Shown piece after piece: positions 8,563-17,989 of a DNA stretch of 64,000 bases. Source of the DNA: Nocardia panacis (lineage in GTDB: Bacteria > Actinomycetota > Actinomycetes > Mycobacteriales > Mycobacteriaceae); assembly GCF_003598715.1 (NCBI RefSeq), contig NZ_QZFU01000041.1, forward strand, positions 1-64,000, given 5' to 3'. The translations under genes were made by a program, and so were the position numbers. The stretch's first letter is position 1. Every line of letters begins with the position of its first letter. The notes beneath the pieces are model-generated. The model saw only the letters and a list, made by a program, of their open reading frames with translations, was not told the origin of the DNA and searched no databases.

Positions 8563-9765
8563 TCAGCGGGAGCGGAGTTGCGCGGCGCGGATCATCAGGT
8601 AGTCGCGTTCGGCGATGCTGGTGGTGCGGCCCGCCGCCGCGAGGTAATCGGAAATGGCGGCCCGATAGTCGCCCGCCATCTCGTGCAGATGCCCGCGCAC
8701 GGCGGGCAGCCGGTGCGTGCCCGCCAATTGATCGGCGAGTTCGGCGGTGAGCGCGAGCCCGGCGGCCGGGCCGTGCACCATGGCCAGCGCGACCGCGCGA
8801 TTGAGCGTCACCATCGGATTCGGCGTGCGGCGTTCGATCATGGTGTACAGGGCCAGGATTCGCGACCAGTCGGTGTCCTCGGCGCGTGGGGCTCTGGCGT
8901 GCAGCGCCGCTATCGCCGCCTGAATCTGATACGGGCCGTTGAGTCCGTGCCCGAGCGTGCCCGTCACCAAGCGCACGCCCTCGGTGATCATGGTGCGATC
9001 CCACTTGGTGCGGTCCTGCTCGATGAGCGGGATCAGCTCGCCGTGCGCACCGGTGCGGGCCGCGTGGCGGGCGTCGGTGAGCAGCATGAGCGCGAGCAGT
9101 CCGGTGACCTCGGTATCGTCCGGTCGCAGCTCGCGCACGGCGCGGGTCAGGCGGATCGCCTCGGCGGCGAGGTCGGCGCGGCGCAGATCCGGACCGGAAG
9201 TGCTGGTGTGTCCCTCGGTGAAGATCAGATACAGCACGTGCAGGACCGCGCCGAGCTGCCACTGCTGTCCACCCGGTCGCGCGAATGGTCGTTCCAGTGT
9301 GGCGAGCTTCCGCTTGGCCCTGGTGATGCGCTGGGCCATGGTCGATTCCGGCAGCAGGAAGGCGCGGGCGATCGCGGCGGTATCCAGTCCACCGACCGCC
9401 CGCAGGGTCAGCGCGATCGCGCTCGCGGGGGACAGGGCCGGATGACAGCAGAGCACGAACATGGCCAGGGAGTCATCGCGGTCGGATACTTCGGCGTCGG
9501 GCGCCTCCCGCTCGAAAGCGACCGTCTCCCGGCGTCTTCGGGCCACTTCGGCGCGCACCGCGTCGGTCATGCGGCGCTGGGCGACCTGAATGAGCCAGGC
9601 GCGCGGGTTGTCCGGGCGGCCCCGCGTCGGCCAGGTGGCGCCTGCCGCGACCATGGCTTCCTGGAGCGCGTCCTCCGCGGCGTCGAAATCGCCGAATCGG
9701 CGGGTCAACGTGCCGAGAACCTGCGGGGCGAGCGCACGCAGCAGGTCCTCGTCGCTCGGATCCAC
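8563..9765 (-). CDS. ECF sigma factor, ECF42 type with C-terminal TPR/DUF6596 region
   Basis: 400 residues, much longer than a simple ECF factor. Sigma region 2 lies at about 10-80 (FGDFDAAEDALQEAM, then NPRAWLIQVAQRRMTD), region 4 at about 125-180 (RAVGGLDTAAIARAFLLPES), and the last ~200 residues are helical (DUF6596). Directly upstream is a DGPF/YCII protein, the hallmark partner of ECF42 factors. Such systems have no classical anti-sigma factor; the C-terminal region is thought to be regulatory. Confidence 0.9.
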   Translation of the reverse strand: MDPSDEDLLRALAPQVLGTLTRRFGDFDAAEDALQEAMVAAGATWPTRGRPDNPRAWLIQVAQRRMTDAVRAEVARRRRETVAFEREAPDAEVSDRDDSLAMFVLCCHPALSPASAIALTLRAVGGLDTAAIARAFLLPESTMAQRITRAKRKLATLERPFARPGGQQWQLGAVLHVLYLIFTEGHTSTSGPDLRRADLAAEAIRLTRAVRELRPDDTEVTGLLALMLLTDARHAARTGAHGELIPLIEQDRTKWDRTMITEGVRLVTGTLGHGLNGPYQIQAAIAALHARAPRAEDTDWSRILALYTMIERRTPNPMVTLNRAVALAMVHGPAAGLALTAELADQLAGTHRLPAVRGHLHEMAGDYRAAISDYLAAAGRTTSIAERDYLMIRAAQLRSR

Positions 9766-9771
9766 TCGCGG

Positions 9772-10173
9772 TCAGACCTCGTGGGGCGGCGCGGACATGA
9801 GCGCGCGCACCTCGATGTACTCCGCGACCGGCACCCCGCCGGGACCCGGCCCGGCCGAGGCCAGCGCGGCGATCTCGTAGGCACGCTCGGGCGAGTCGAC
9901 GTCGATCATCCAGTAGCCGGCCAGGAACTCCTTGGTCTCCGGAAATGGGCCATCGGTGATGATCGGCGCGGAGCGCCCATCGGAGCTGACGATGCGCGCC
10001 TGCTCCGGACCGGCGAGCCCCTGCGCGTCGACGAACTCGCCCGACTGACGCAGTTGTTCGGCCAGGGCGAGCTGGAAGTCGATATGCGCCTTGATCTCCT
10101 CGGGCTCCCAATCGGGCAGGAAGGTGTCGCAGTTGCGGCTGGGCGCCCAGTGCTTGAGCAGGATGTACTTCAT
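9772..10173 (-). CDS. YCII/DGPF domain protein, partner of the ECF42 sigma factor
   Basis: 133 residues beginning MKYILLKHWAPS. The signature ITDGPFPETKEFLAGYW gives the family its name (DGPF). Only 6 bp separate it from the downstream sigma gene, so both are co-transcribed. DGPF genes are usual targets of ECF42 sigma factors; the biochemical role is unknown. Confidence 0.88.
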   Translation of the reverse strand: MKYILLKHWAPSRNCDTFLPDWEPEEIKAHIDFQLALAEQLRQSGEFVDAQGLAGPEQARIVSSDGRSAPIITDGPFPETKEFLAGYWMIDVDSPERAYEIAALASAGPGPGGVPVAEYIEVRALMSAPPHEV

Positions 10174-10244
10174 ATCGATGCTCCTCCTGTAGGGGTGTTC
10201 GCCCCGTGGTCGGAGCTGTCCGTCCCGATTCGACCTATCGCCGA

Positions 10245-11459
10245 CTACAGCGGCACCGAATCGTCGGCCAGCCGGGCCGGATCGACGGATTCGCGCGACA
10301 GGATGAGTTCCTTGATCCGCTCGGTCGCATCCCAGATATTGACATTCATCCCGGCCTGGACCCGGTTGGCGGCGTCGAGCCAGAACGCGACGAACTCGCG
10401 CTTGTCCATGTCGCCGCGAACCAGCACCCTGGTGGCCTCGGCCGCATCACCGGTGTACTCCATGCCCAGGTCGTATTGGTCGGTGAAGAAGTAGGGGAGT
10501 CGGTCGTAGCTCGCGACCCTGCCCAACATGGTCTGCGCCGCCACCGCGGGCTGGTTGAGGGCGTTGGCCCAGTGCTCCACCCGAATTCGCCGACCGTAGA
10601 ACGGATGCTGCTGCTCGGCGATATCGCCGACCGCGACGATATTCGGATCGCTGGTGACCAGGGTGTCGTCGACCAGAACCCCGCCCGCCACCGCCAGACC
10701 CGCCGAGCGAGCCAGGTCGAGATTGGGCGCCGCGCCCACCGCGAGCAACACCGCGTCGGCGGCGATCACCTCGCCATCGGCCAGCCGGACGCCGGTGGCC
10801 ACCCGACCGTCGACCACGATCTCGGCCACCTCGGCGTTCAGGCGCAGATCGACACCGTGCTCGCGATGCAGTTCGGCGAAGACCGCGCCCATCTGCGGGC
10901 CGAGCGCCGCGAGCAGCGGTTGCGCGGCGGCCTCCACGATCGTCACCGCCACCCCGGCCGCCCTGGCGGCCGCCGCCACTTCCATACCGATCCAGCCCGC
11001 CCCGACGATCGCCAATCGCCGCGCGCCGCCGAACAATTCGATCAGCGTGTCGGAATCCTCGATGGTGCGCAGCGTGTAGACATTGGGCGCGTCGGCCCCC
11101 GCGATCGGCAGGCGCCGCGGTGTCGAACCCGTGGCCAAGGCCAATTTGTCGTAGCGCAGCGTCGACCCGTCGGGCAGTGTGACCGCTTTGGTCCGCGCGT
11201 CGACGGCCTCGATCGTCGCGCCCAAACGCACGTCGACATGATGGTCGCGATACCACTGCGGGGATTCGACGGTGAACTCCGCGAACGACTTCTTCCCGAG
11301 CAGATGCTCCTTCGACAGCGGCGGTCGCTCATAGGGGAGATGTTCCTCGGCGGTGAGCAGCGTGAGCGCGCCCGCGAAATCGGCGCCGCGCAGGGCCTGC
11401 GCCAGCTTGGCCGCGGCCAGTCCGCCGCCGACAATGACGAATTGCTGCTCGGAGGTCAT
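10245..11459 (-). CDS. FAD/NAD(P)H-dependent ferredoxin-type reductase
   Basis: 404 residues from ATG 11459. The FAD Rossmann motif is FVIVGGGLAAAK at the N-terminus, a second NAD(P)H Rossmann motif LAIVGAGWIGME is near residue 150, and VGDIAEQ near 270 closes the FAD site. The C-terminal part VEHWANALNQ is typical of rubredoxin/ferredoxin reductases serving P450s or oxygenases. No ferredoxin or P450 gene is adjacent, so its partner is unknown. Confidence 0.88.
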   Translation of the reverse strand: MTSEQQFVIVGGGLAAAKLAQALRGADFAGALTLLTAEEHLPYERPPLSKEHLLGKKSFAEFTVESPQWYRDHHVDVRLGATIEAVDARTKAVTLPDGSTLRYDKLALATGSTPRRLPIAGADAPNVYTLRTIEDSDTLIELFGGARRLAIVGAGWIGMEVAAAARAAGVAVTIVEAAAQPLLAALGPQMGAVFAELHREHGVDLRLNAEVAEIVVDGRVATGVRLADGEVIAADAVLLAVGAAPNLDLARSAGLAVAGGVLVDDTLVTSDPNIVAVGDIAEQQHPFYGRRIRVEHWANALNQPAVAAQTMLGRVASYDRLPYFFTDQYDLGMEYTGDAAEATRVLVRGDMDKREFVAFWLDAANRVQAGMNVNIWDATERIKELILSRESVDPARLADDSVPL

Positions 11460-11641
11460 ATCCGGCTCCCGTCGGTCGCTGGTATCCAGTGCCGACAACC
11501 CTACTGGCGCGACCGGTCCGAATCCGGCGTTCCGTAGGGGATTCGGGTGATCGGATCCGGGGAACGAATCCGGACGCGCCGTGGTTGGTTTGGAATGGCG
11601 TCGGCGTGTCCGCCGGGCCCACCTGATCGAGAGGACCCCTG

Positions 11642-12283
11642 GTGAGCGACAGCACCAAAAATGTAGCCGACTTCTGGTTCGACCCCCTGTGCCCGTGGTG
11701 CTGGATCACCTCGCGCTGGATCCTCGAGGTCGAGCAGGTGCGCGATATCGAGGCCCGATTCCACGTCATGAGCCTGTCGGTCCTCAACGAGCACCGCGAG
11801 GAGTTGCCCGAGGCATACCGGGAACTGCTCGCGACGGGATGGGGGCCGGTGCGCGTACTCATCGCCGCCGCCCAGCAGCACGGTGACAAGGTGCTGCTCC
11901 CGCTCTACACCGCGATGGGCACCCGCATCCACAATCGGCGCGAGGAATACGCGCGCCCCACCCGCCAGGAGAAGTTGGCGGCGGTCATCGTCGACGCCCT
12001 CGCCGAGGTCGGTCTGCCCGCCGAATTGGCCGCGGCCGCCGAGAGCACCGACTACGACGCCGCACTGCGTGCCAGCCATCACGCGGGTATGGACAAGGTC
12101 GGCCCCGACGTCGGCACCCCCACCATCCACATCAATGGCACCGCCTTCTTCGGGCCGGTCCTGTCCCGCATCCCGCGCGGTGAGCAGGCGGGCAAACTCT
12201 GGGACGCCTCGGTGACCCTGGCCGACTACCCGCACTTCTTCGAACTCAAGCGGACCCGCACCGAGGACCCGGCCTTCGACTGA
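11642..12283 (+). CDS. DsbA-family CPWC oxidoreductase (Rv2466c-like)
   Basis: 213 residues from GTG 11642. The active site is CPWCW at about residue 20 (FWFDPLCPWCW). The remainder is the alpha-helical insert of FrnE/DsbA-like proteins, with the cis-Pro loop near VGTPTIHING. The mycobacterial homologue Rv2466c is a mycothiol/mycoredoxin-linked thiol enzyme, and it also sits beside pepN and rpiB. No signal peptide, so cytoplasmic. Confidence 0.9.
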   Translation: MSDSTKNVADFWFDPLCPWCWITSRWILEVEQVRDIEARFHVMSLSVLNEHREELPEAYRELLATGWGPVRVLIAAAQQHGDKVLLPLYTAMGTRIHNRREEYARPTRQEKLAAVIVDALAEVGLPAELAAAAESTDYDAALRASHHAGMDKVGPDVGTPTIHINGTAFFGPVLSRIPRGEQAGKLWDASVTLADYPHFFELKRTRTEDPAFD

Positions 12284-12328
12284 GTCCCCCCGGCATGGCT
12301 CGGCAACCCGCCTGACACAATGCGTGCC

Positions 12329-12802
12329 ATGCGCGTATACCTGGGTGCCGACCATGCCGGTCTCGAATTGAAGAATCACGTCAAGGCCCATCTGGAGCAG
12401 GCCGGTCACGACGTAGTGGACTGCGGCGCACTGGAATACGACGCCCAAGACGACTACCCGGCCTACTGCATCGAGGCCGCCCGCCGCACCGTCGCCGATC
12501 CGGGCAGCCTCGGCCTGGTCTTCGGTGGCAGCGGCAACGGTGAGCAGATCGCCGCCAACAAGGTGCCCGGCGCCCGCTGCGCCCTGGCCTGGAGCGTGCA
12601 GACCGCCCAGCTCGCCCGCGAGCACAACAATGCCCAGTTGATCGGCATCGGCGGCCGCATGCACAGCACCGAGGAGGCGCTGGCCATCGTGGACGCCTTC
12701 GTCACCACCGCCTGGTCCGGCGAGGAGCGCCATCAGCGCCGCATCGACATCCTCGCGGAGTACGAGAAGACGGGTGTCGCCCCCGCCGTTCCCGCGTACT
12801 GA
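12329..12802 (+). CDS. rpiB: Ribose-5-phosphate isomerase B
   Basis: 157 residues from ATG 12329 (an in-frame ATG at 12320 is less likely). Motifs: LGADHAGLELKNH, DDYPAYC and FGGSGNGEQIAANK. The last has the actinobacterial form, with Glu as catalytic base and no Cys as in E. coli RpiB. Interconverts ribose-5-P and ribulose-5-P in the pentose phosphate pathway. Confidence 0.95.
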   Translation: MRVYLGADHAGLELKNHVKAHLEQAGHDVVDCGALEYDAQDDYPAYCIEAARRTVADPGSLGLVFGGSGNGEQIAANKVPGARCALAWSVQTAQLAREHNNAQLIGIGGRMHSTEEALAIVDAFVTTAWSGEERHQRRIDILAEYEKTGVAPAVPAY

Positions 12803-12809
12803 TGCTGCC

Positions 12810-12840
12810 CCCCGCCTGTCAATGCGGCTGACAGGCGGGG
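12810..12840. terminator. Hairpin between convergent rpiB and nei2
   Basis: 12-bp perfect arms (12810-12821 and 12829-12840) with a 7-nt loop. It covers the last codons of nei2 and follows rpiB by 7 bp, so it can stop transcription from either side. Confidence 0.65.
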
Positions 12841-13631
12841 CACCAGAACAGGTTTCGGGACGCCATGACCGCGTGGACGACGGTGGCGCCACACAGGCGG
12901 CATGGCTCGCCCGCCCGGCGGTAGACATAAGTGCGGGGGCGGTCGGCGGTATAGGACGGGGCGCCGTGGTCGTGTTCGGGGCGTACCACGTGCATCACGC
13001 CGCGCCGGACGCCGACTTTCATCAACTCGACCAGGTCCAGCCACAAAGCATCCCATTCGGTGCGGCTCAGGGACTTTCCCTGGCGGTGCGGTGAGATGTC
13101 GTGGCGGAAGAGGACTTCGGCGCGATAGACGTTGCCGACTCCCGCGATGATCGACTGGTCCATCAGCAGTGCGCCGATCGCGCGGGCCGAGCGGTGGATC
13201 CGCTGCCAGGCGCGCTCGGGGTCGGCGTCGCGGCGCAGCGGGTCGGGGCCGAGGCGCGCGGTGAGGCCGGCGACCTCCGGTTCGTGCAGCACCTCGCATG
13301 CCGTCGGGCCGCGCAGATCCGTCCCGCACAGCGGCCCCGCTTTGCCACTCCCGATCATGCGCATGCGCACCTGGCCGACGGGTTCGGCAGGCGGACCGGC
13401 GGATTCGGTGAACATGCCGTACAGACCGAGATGCACGTGCACGACCAGGCCCGACTCGTAGTGGTGCAGCAGATGCTTCCCCCACGCCTCGGATCTGACC
13501 AGCACCCGACCGTCGACCAGCGCCGCGCCCTCGGCGAAACGACCCTGCGGACTCGACACCCGAACCACACCGCCCGCGAAACTCCGCTGATGCGCGCGCG
13601 CCAACCGGTGCAGGGTATGTCCCTCGGGCAT
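12819..13631 (-). CDS. nei2: Fpg/Nei family DNA glycosylase (Nei2)
   Basis: 270 residues. The N-terminus MPEGHTLHR has the catalytic Pro2-Glu3 pair. The H2TH region is MDQSIIAGVGNVYRAEVLF, and the C-terminal zinc finger has CRLC and CPAC pairs. It removes oxidised bases and nicks the abasic site in base excision repair. Convergent with rpiB, as in mycobacteria (Rv2464c). Confidence 0.93.
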   Translation of the reverse strand: MPEGHTLHRLARAHQRSFAGGVVRVSSPQGRFAEGAALVDGRVLVRSEAWGKHLLHHYESGLVVHVHLGLYGMFTESAGPPAEPVGQVRMRMIGSGKAGPLCGTDLRGPTACEVLHEPEVAGLTARLGPDPLRRDADPERAWQRIHRSARAIGALLMDQSIIAGVGNVYRAEVLFRHDISPHRQGKSLSRTEWDALWLDLVELMKVGVRRGVMHVVRPEHDHGAPSYTADRPRTYVYRRAGEPCRLCGATVVHAVMASRNLFWCPACQPH

Positions 13632-13716
13632 GCGCGCCGCTCACCTCATCCGCATCGGAGCCGAGCTCATCGGCATATCCCGGTATCAGCCCGACCAGGT
13701 TACCGATTCGCGAGAC

Positions 13717-14679
13717 TCACCCCGCGACCGCGGCCTTGATCTCCTCCTCGGCGTCGGCGGGCACGAAACGCTTGCCGCCCGCGGTCTTGGCGGAGTACAT
13801 GGCGCGGTCGGCTCGGCGGAGCAGATCCGTGAAATCGCAGGCGGTTCCGGGCCTGGAATAGGCGGTGCCGACACTCGCCGACACCGGAACCGGCCCCGCC
13901 GAGGACCACACCGGATCGCGCAGCGCCGAGACGATGCGATGGGCCAGGTCGCCCAGGTTATTGCGATGCGGGTTGACGGCGAGCACGAATTCGTCGCCGC
14001 CGTAACGGCAGATGACCGTATCGGGCGGGCACACCTCGCGCAGGCGGTTGGCCAACTCCACCAGGACCTCGTCGCCGATGGCGTGGCCGTAGCCGTCGTT
14101 GATCTGCTTGAACCGGTCCAGGTCGATCAGGAGCAGGCCGACGCCGCGCGTCGGGTCGGCGGCCATCAACCGCACCCGGTCCTGGAGCAGGGTGCGGTTG
14201 GCGAGGTCGGTAAGCGCGTCGTGGGTGGCCTCGTGCCGCAGGCGATGCTGCAGCGCCGCGATCTCGCGCACCCGCACGGAGACGGCGGCCGAGATGTTCT
14301 GCTCCTGTTGCTGTAGCGCGCGCTCCTGCAGCGCCTGCGCATAGCTGTCGATGGCCTGGCTGGCGACGAACGGCCAGCGCGTGGCGACCAGCGAACCGGG
14401 TGCGCCCGACGGAAAGCCCAGCAGCCAGCGGGTGGCCTGGGCCAGCATCCGAATCCGCTCGAAGGGCGCCTCGACCAGTCGGGCGCCGAGCGCGCGCGCC
14501 TCGATCACCGGAAAAGGTTCGTTCCTGGCCAGCACCAGCAGGCGCTCGACGATCTCGACCAGCACCGGTTCCAACTGGTCGGCGGACGCGCCGGAACCAG
14601 GTTCGGCGCACACCGCGCGCGCCCAGGCGCGACACATCTGCGCCACCGGAGGCTCGATGTCGGTCGACATCGAACTCAC
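13717..14679 (-). CDS. Diguanylate cyclase (GGDEF domain)
   Basis: 320 residues. An N-terminal ~150-residue helical region of unknown fold is followed by a GGDEF domain with an intact YGGDEFVLAV active site near residue 240. The position expected for the inhibitory RxxD I-site reads CPPD, so product inhibition is probably absent. No membrane helix is seen, so it should be cytoplasmic. Makes c-di-GMP. An alternative ATG lies 9 bp downstream. Confidence 0.9.
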   Translation of the reverse strand: MSSMSTDIEPPVAQMCRAWARAVCAEPGSGASADQLEPVLVEIVERLLVLARNEPFPVIEARALGARLVEAPFERIRMLAQATRWLLGFPSGAPGSLVATRWPFVASQAIDSYAQALQERALQQQEQNISAAVSVRVREIAALQHRLRHEATHDALTDLANRTLLQDRVRLMAADPTRGVGLLLIDLDRFKQINDGYGHAIGDEVLVELANRLREVCPPDTVICRYGGDEFVLAVNPHRNNLGDLAHRIVSALRDPVWSSAGPVPVSASVGTAYSRPGTACDFTDLLRRADRAMYSAKTAGGKRFVPADAEEEIKAAVAG

Positions 14680-15335
14680 CCTGCGAGGGCGACGTTGGCC
14701 TCCGGATGCCCTGTGCTCACACAGGTGCCGGCGTCACCCCGATCGTTCCCACTGCTACGCGGTTGTGTCCACCTCGCTCGGCGCACGCTCACCGCCCCCT
14801 TTCCAGATACCCCCGTCCGGCAAAAAGGATCCTAGCAAGCCACTCGGCATCGAATAACGTCGTTTCATAACGTGTTCTCGACGCCCGGCGAATGGCGATC
14901 GGGTATGTCATCGTTCCTGTTGGTCGCGCGTTACAGAGAATTCGGGTTCGCCGTGTGATTGTCATCACCCCGTTCACCCTCGGCGGGCCTGCCGCGCCCC
15001 CTCGGAACGGGCATTCCGGTCACCGGTTCACTGCTTCGCGCCACCCACCGCATCGCCCCTGGCTTCGATAACCGGTGGTAGTCAGGGCTTGTCACCCGAT
15101 CGGACCACTCTGGGCCAATCCTCGACCAATTGCAAACCGGCCGGTCCGCATCTTCGGCACGCCCGACCCCCGCTTCACCAAACCGCGCGGTGGTGTTCTA
15201 GCGGATCCCTGTTAACCCCTCGAAACCTCGCCACCCATCCCACCGCCGGGGGCGGATTGGCGTTCGGGCAACCGGATTCGGTACAGTCACACACGCACAC
15301 GGCATCATGGCGATCCCACAGATGTCGTATGCCCA
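14680..15335. other. Gene-free stretch before the tRNAs
   Basis: I see no supportable gene. Around 14829-14834 the minus strand reads TAGGAT, a possible -10 for the GGDEF gene. Around 15257-15287 the plus strand has TTGGCG and TACAGT separated by 19 bp, a possible promoter of the tRNA pair. Both are weak calls. Confidence 0.4.
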
Positions 15336-15406
<71 letters not shown>

Positions 15407-15429
15407 CTCCACCCCTTCGGGGGCCGTTT

Positions 15430-15507
<78 letters not shown>

Positions 15508-15603
15508 TTTTTCGTGATCTACCAGCCGGTTTCACGATCTACCGGCGTCTGCGTACACCTTCGTCGCGCTGTTTTGTGACGATGTCCTGCGGTCTGCATC
15601 CCT

Positions 15604-15636
15604 CTCGGAAACCCTGTGGCAAACCCGGTTTCCGAG
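15604..15636. repeat. 10-bp perfect inverted repeat in the att region
   Basis: CTCGGAAACC (15604-15613) pairs with GGTTTCCGAG (15627-15636) across a 13-nt loop. Could be an integrase/excisionase site or a terminator. Confidence 0.5.
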
Positions 15637-15664
15637 GCGATCACTCCTCGGTCCGCCAAACCTT

Positions 15665-15715
15665 GGTGTGATGCCAGGTGTGATGGTTGAGATGCCTCCC
15701 GAATTTGGTGTGATG
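15665..15715 (+). repeat. Three direct GGTGTGATG repeats
   Basis: Copies at 15665-15673, 15677-15685 and 15707-15715; the first and third extend to TTGGTGTGATG. Spacing is 12 and 30 bp, roughly one and three helical turns, as expected for protein-binding sites. Likely arm-type integrase or Xis sites (inference). Confidence 0.5.
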
Positions 15716-15894
15716 GTGCGCGTTTCGCGCCAGCCTCAACGTACCTCGATACGAAGCGCCAGCGACTTCTGAGTCTGGAACGTTCGGTTGTCGTTCCGGC
15801 TATCTGCCGATGTCGAGCTCGCGCCGCTGTTGACCGTTTGCCTCACCATTGGTGATTTGTATCACGAGAAATCCGGTCAGCCCCTGGTTGCGTC

Positions 15895-15913
15895 GTACAT
15901 ACGACGTATGTAC
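15895..15913. promoter_or_regulatory. Palindromic operator GTACAT-N7-ATGTAC, copy 1
   Basis: Near-perfect 19-bp palindrome with 9-bp arms about one base. An extra half-site ATGTACGAC follows at 15921. It lies 105 bp upstream of the helicase start. The same layout recurs at 17695. Confidence 0.6.
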
Positions 15914-16017
15914 GTTGATCATGTACGACGCACATGGGGCCGCCACCCCGCCGAGTACCAACCACCCACCCGAGTGAGACCGCCGCCACGGTCGCGCTCC
16001 GCGAAAGGAACCACGAC

Positions 16018-17670
16018 ATGAGCGCGTTCGCGCCTACCCCCGAGCAGTTGCACATTCACGACCTGTTCAAGACCGGACAGCCGATCCGCGTCCGCGCTGG
16101 AGCGGGCACCGGCAAGACCACCACACTCACCCAGCTCGCCGATATCGTCCAGGCGCAGGGTCGCGCCGGTCTGTACGTCGCGTTCAACAAGTCCATCGCC
16201 GAGGAAGCGAATTCCAAGTTCCCCAATTGCATCTCCGCATCGACCGCGCACTCACTCGCGTACCGGAACCTCGCCAACACCCGCCATGCTCCGCTGCTGG
16301 ATCGGATGCGGAAGGGCACACGGATTCCGATCGGCGAGACGGGCAAGCGTCTCAGGGTGGATCGGTTTCTCGCGCATGTCGGCGGCGAGACCATCACACT
16401 CACCGCCTACGAGGTCACTCGGCACGCGCTGGCGGCTGTCGACCACTTCTGCAAGAGCGCCGATAGGGAGCTGACCCAGCGGCACATCGCCCGCATCCCC
16501 GGCCTTGACGACCGCGACGCGCACAGCCAACTCGTCGACTTCGTCTACCCAGTGGCACAAGCCATCTGGAACGATCTCCAGAACCCGCGCGGAAACGCTG
16601 TCGCGTTCGGTCACTCCCACTACCTCAAGCTGTTCGCGTTGGAAAGACCGAAGGTCAGCCGGGATGGGGGCGTCATCTTCCTGGACGAAGCACAAGACAC
16701 CAGCCCCGTGCTCGCGGGCATCATCGCTGACCAGACCCATTTGCAACTGGTTGCCGTCGGCGACCAAGCCCAGAGCATCTACGGGTTCACCGGAGCGACC
16801 GACTACATGACGCAGGTCAGCGAAGCCGTTGAGGGCCGCCTCACCCAAAGCTGGCGGTTCGGATCCGAAATCGCCGACGCCGCCAACGATCTACTCGCCC
16901 GGCTGGGCGATGACCTGCGCCTGACCGGAAACCCCGGCCGCGCCAGCATCGTCGACCACACTGCCACCGGGTTGCGCGTCACCCTGGCACGCACCAACGC
17001 CACGGCTATCGAGCACGTCATGGCCGCCCAGGCAGCCGGACGGCGCGTACACCTAATGAGCGAGAACCGCTACGCCGTGCAGTTCTGCGAGGACGCCGAC
17101 CTCCTGATGAACGAGCGCTGCCCCGCATGGAAGAAACCCCGACTCGCCGACCTCGCCGCATTCCGCAACTGGGAGCAGGTCATCGCACACGCCAACGATT
17201 CCGCGGACTCGGCGGACTGGAAGGTACTGGTCGCCCTGATCGAGAAGCACGGCACGGCGAAAGTTCGGACCGCACTCGGCGGCGTGGTATCCGAAGACGA
17301 GGCCGACTTGGTCGTTGCCACCGCGCACAAGTCCAAGGGCCGCGAATGGAGCAGCGTTCACCTCGCAGACGACCTGGCGGAAGGCGTCGAGCAGGCGGCC
17401 GAGGCCGTGCGTCAGTCAGAGGCGTGGCTCGCAGACGGCGGGCGGCTCCGGTTCGCCCTCGAGGGCAACGAGGTTGCCAAGCACGTATACGAGTGGCGTG
17501 TGCGCCGCTCGAACGACGGCCAGACCCCGGAAGAAGCGTTGCGCCGCAGTCAGAAGCGCCTCAAAGACGAGTTGATGCTGACCTACGTTGCTGCCACCCG
17601 CGCGCAGAACCTACTCAACCCCGGCGGCCTGATCGCCGCGGCCAGCACGATGAACCGAGCCGCAGCATAA
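16018..17670 (+). CDS. UvrD/Rep-like superfamily 1 helicase
   Basis: 550 residues from ATG 16018, preceded by GAAAGGAACCAC. Helicase motifs in order: Walker A AGAGTGKTTTL (residues ~28-38), Walker B VIFLDEAQDTSP, motif III VGDQAQSIYGFTGA, and C-terminal ATAHKSKGREW and MLTYVAATRAQN. ATP-dependent 3'-5' DNA unwinding is expected. Similar stand-alone helicases occur in actinophages. It is the first gene of the left prophage end, downstream of an operator-like palindrome. Confidence 0.88.
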   Translation: MSAFAPTPEQLHIHDLFKTGQPIRVRAGAGTGKTTTLTQLADIVQAQGRAGLYVAFNKSIAEEANSKFPNCISASTAHSLAYRNLANTRHAPLLDRMRKGTRIPIGETGKRLRVDRFLAHVGGETITLTAYEVTRHALAAVDHFCKSADRELTQRHIARIPGLDDRDAHSQLVDFVYPVAQAIWNDLQNPRGNAVAFGHSHYLKLFALERPKVSRDGGVIFLDEAQDTSPVLAGIIADQTHLQLVAVGDQAQSIYGFTGATDYMTQVSEAVEGRLTQSWRFGSEIADAANDLLARLGDDLRLTGNPGRASIVDHTATGLRVTLARTNATAIEHVMAAQAAGRRVHLMSENRYAVQFCEDADLLMNERCPAWKKPRLADLAAFRNWEQVIAHANDSADSADWKVLVALIEKHGTAKVRTALGGVVSEDEADLVVATAHKSKGREWSSVHLADDLAEGVEQAAEAVRQSEAWLADGGRLRFALEGNEVAKHVYEWRVRRSNDGQTPEEALRRSQKRLKDELMLTYVAATRAQNLLNPGGLIAAASTMNRAAA

Positions 17671-17694
17671 TCACCTACAGTCCTAGTCGGCCGC

Positions 17695-17713
17695 GTACAT
17701 TCGCGGTATGTAC
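17695..17713. promoter_or_regulatory. Palindromic operator GTACAT-N7-ATGTAC, copy 2
   Basis: Same outer hexamers and 7-bp spacing as copy 1 at 15895. It sits 20 bp before the start of the HTH gene at 17733, where bound protein would block transcription or ribosome entry. Confidence 0.6.
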
Positions 17714-17732
17714 CGGCGAGAGGGCTTTCCGG

Positions 17733-17948
17733 ATGAGTAGGGCCGACCCTGACACCTGGTGGACAGCGCAGCAGTGCGCCGACTACATCGGCGTAAAGCT
17801 GCGCACCTGGCACGGGTATGTGAACCGGCCGACGAAGACCAACCCGGCACCCAAACCGATCGACAAGATCGGCAGCACTCCGGTATGGGACAGCAGGGAG
17901 GTCATCGCCTGGAACGAGTCCAGACCCGGAGACCCCATCAACGCATAG
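17733..17948 (+). CDS. Excisionase/AlpA-like winged HTH protein
   Basis: 71 residues. WWTAQQCADYIGVKLRTWHG is a MerR/AlpA-type recognition region, followed by the wing STPVWDSREVIAW. Size and motif fit an excisionase or small regulator. It lies just after the second operator palindrome and may bind it; that is inference. Confidence 0.7.
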   Translation: MSRADPDTWWTAQQCADYIGVKLRTWHGYVNRPTKTNPAPKPIDKIGSTPVWDSREVIAWNESRPGDPINA

Positions 17949-17989
17949 AGCTGGCCGCCACCAGCGCCCCCGAAAGGAACCACCCCCGA

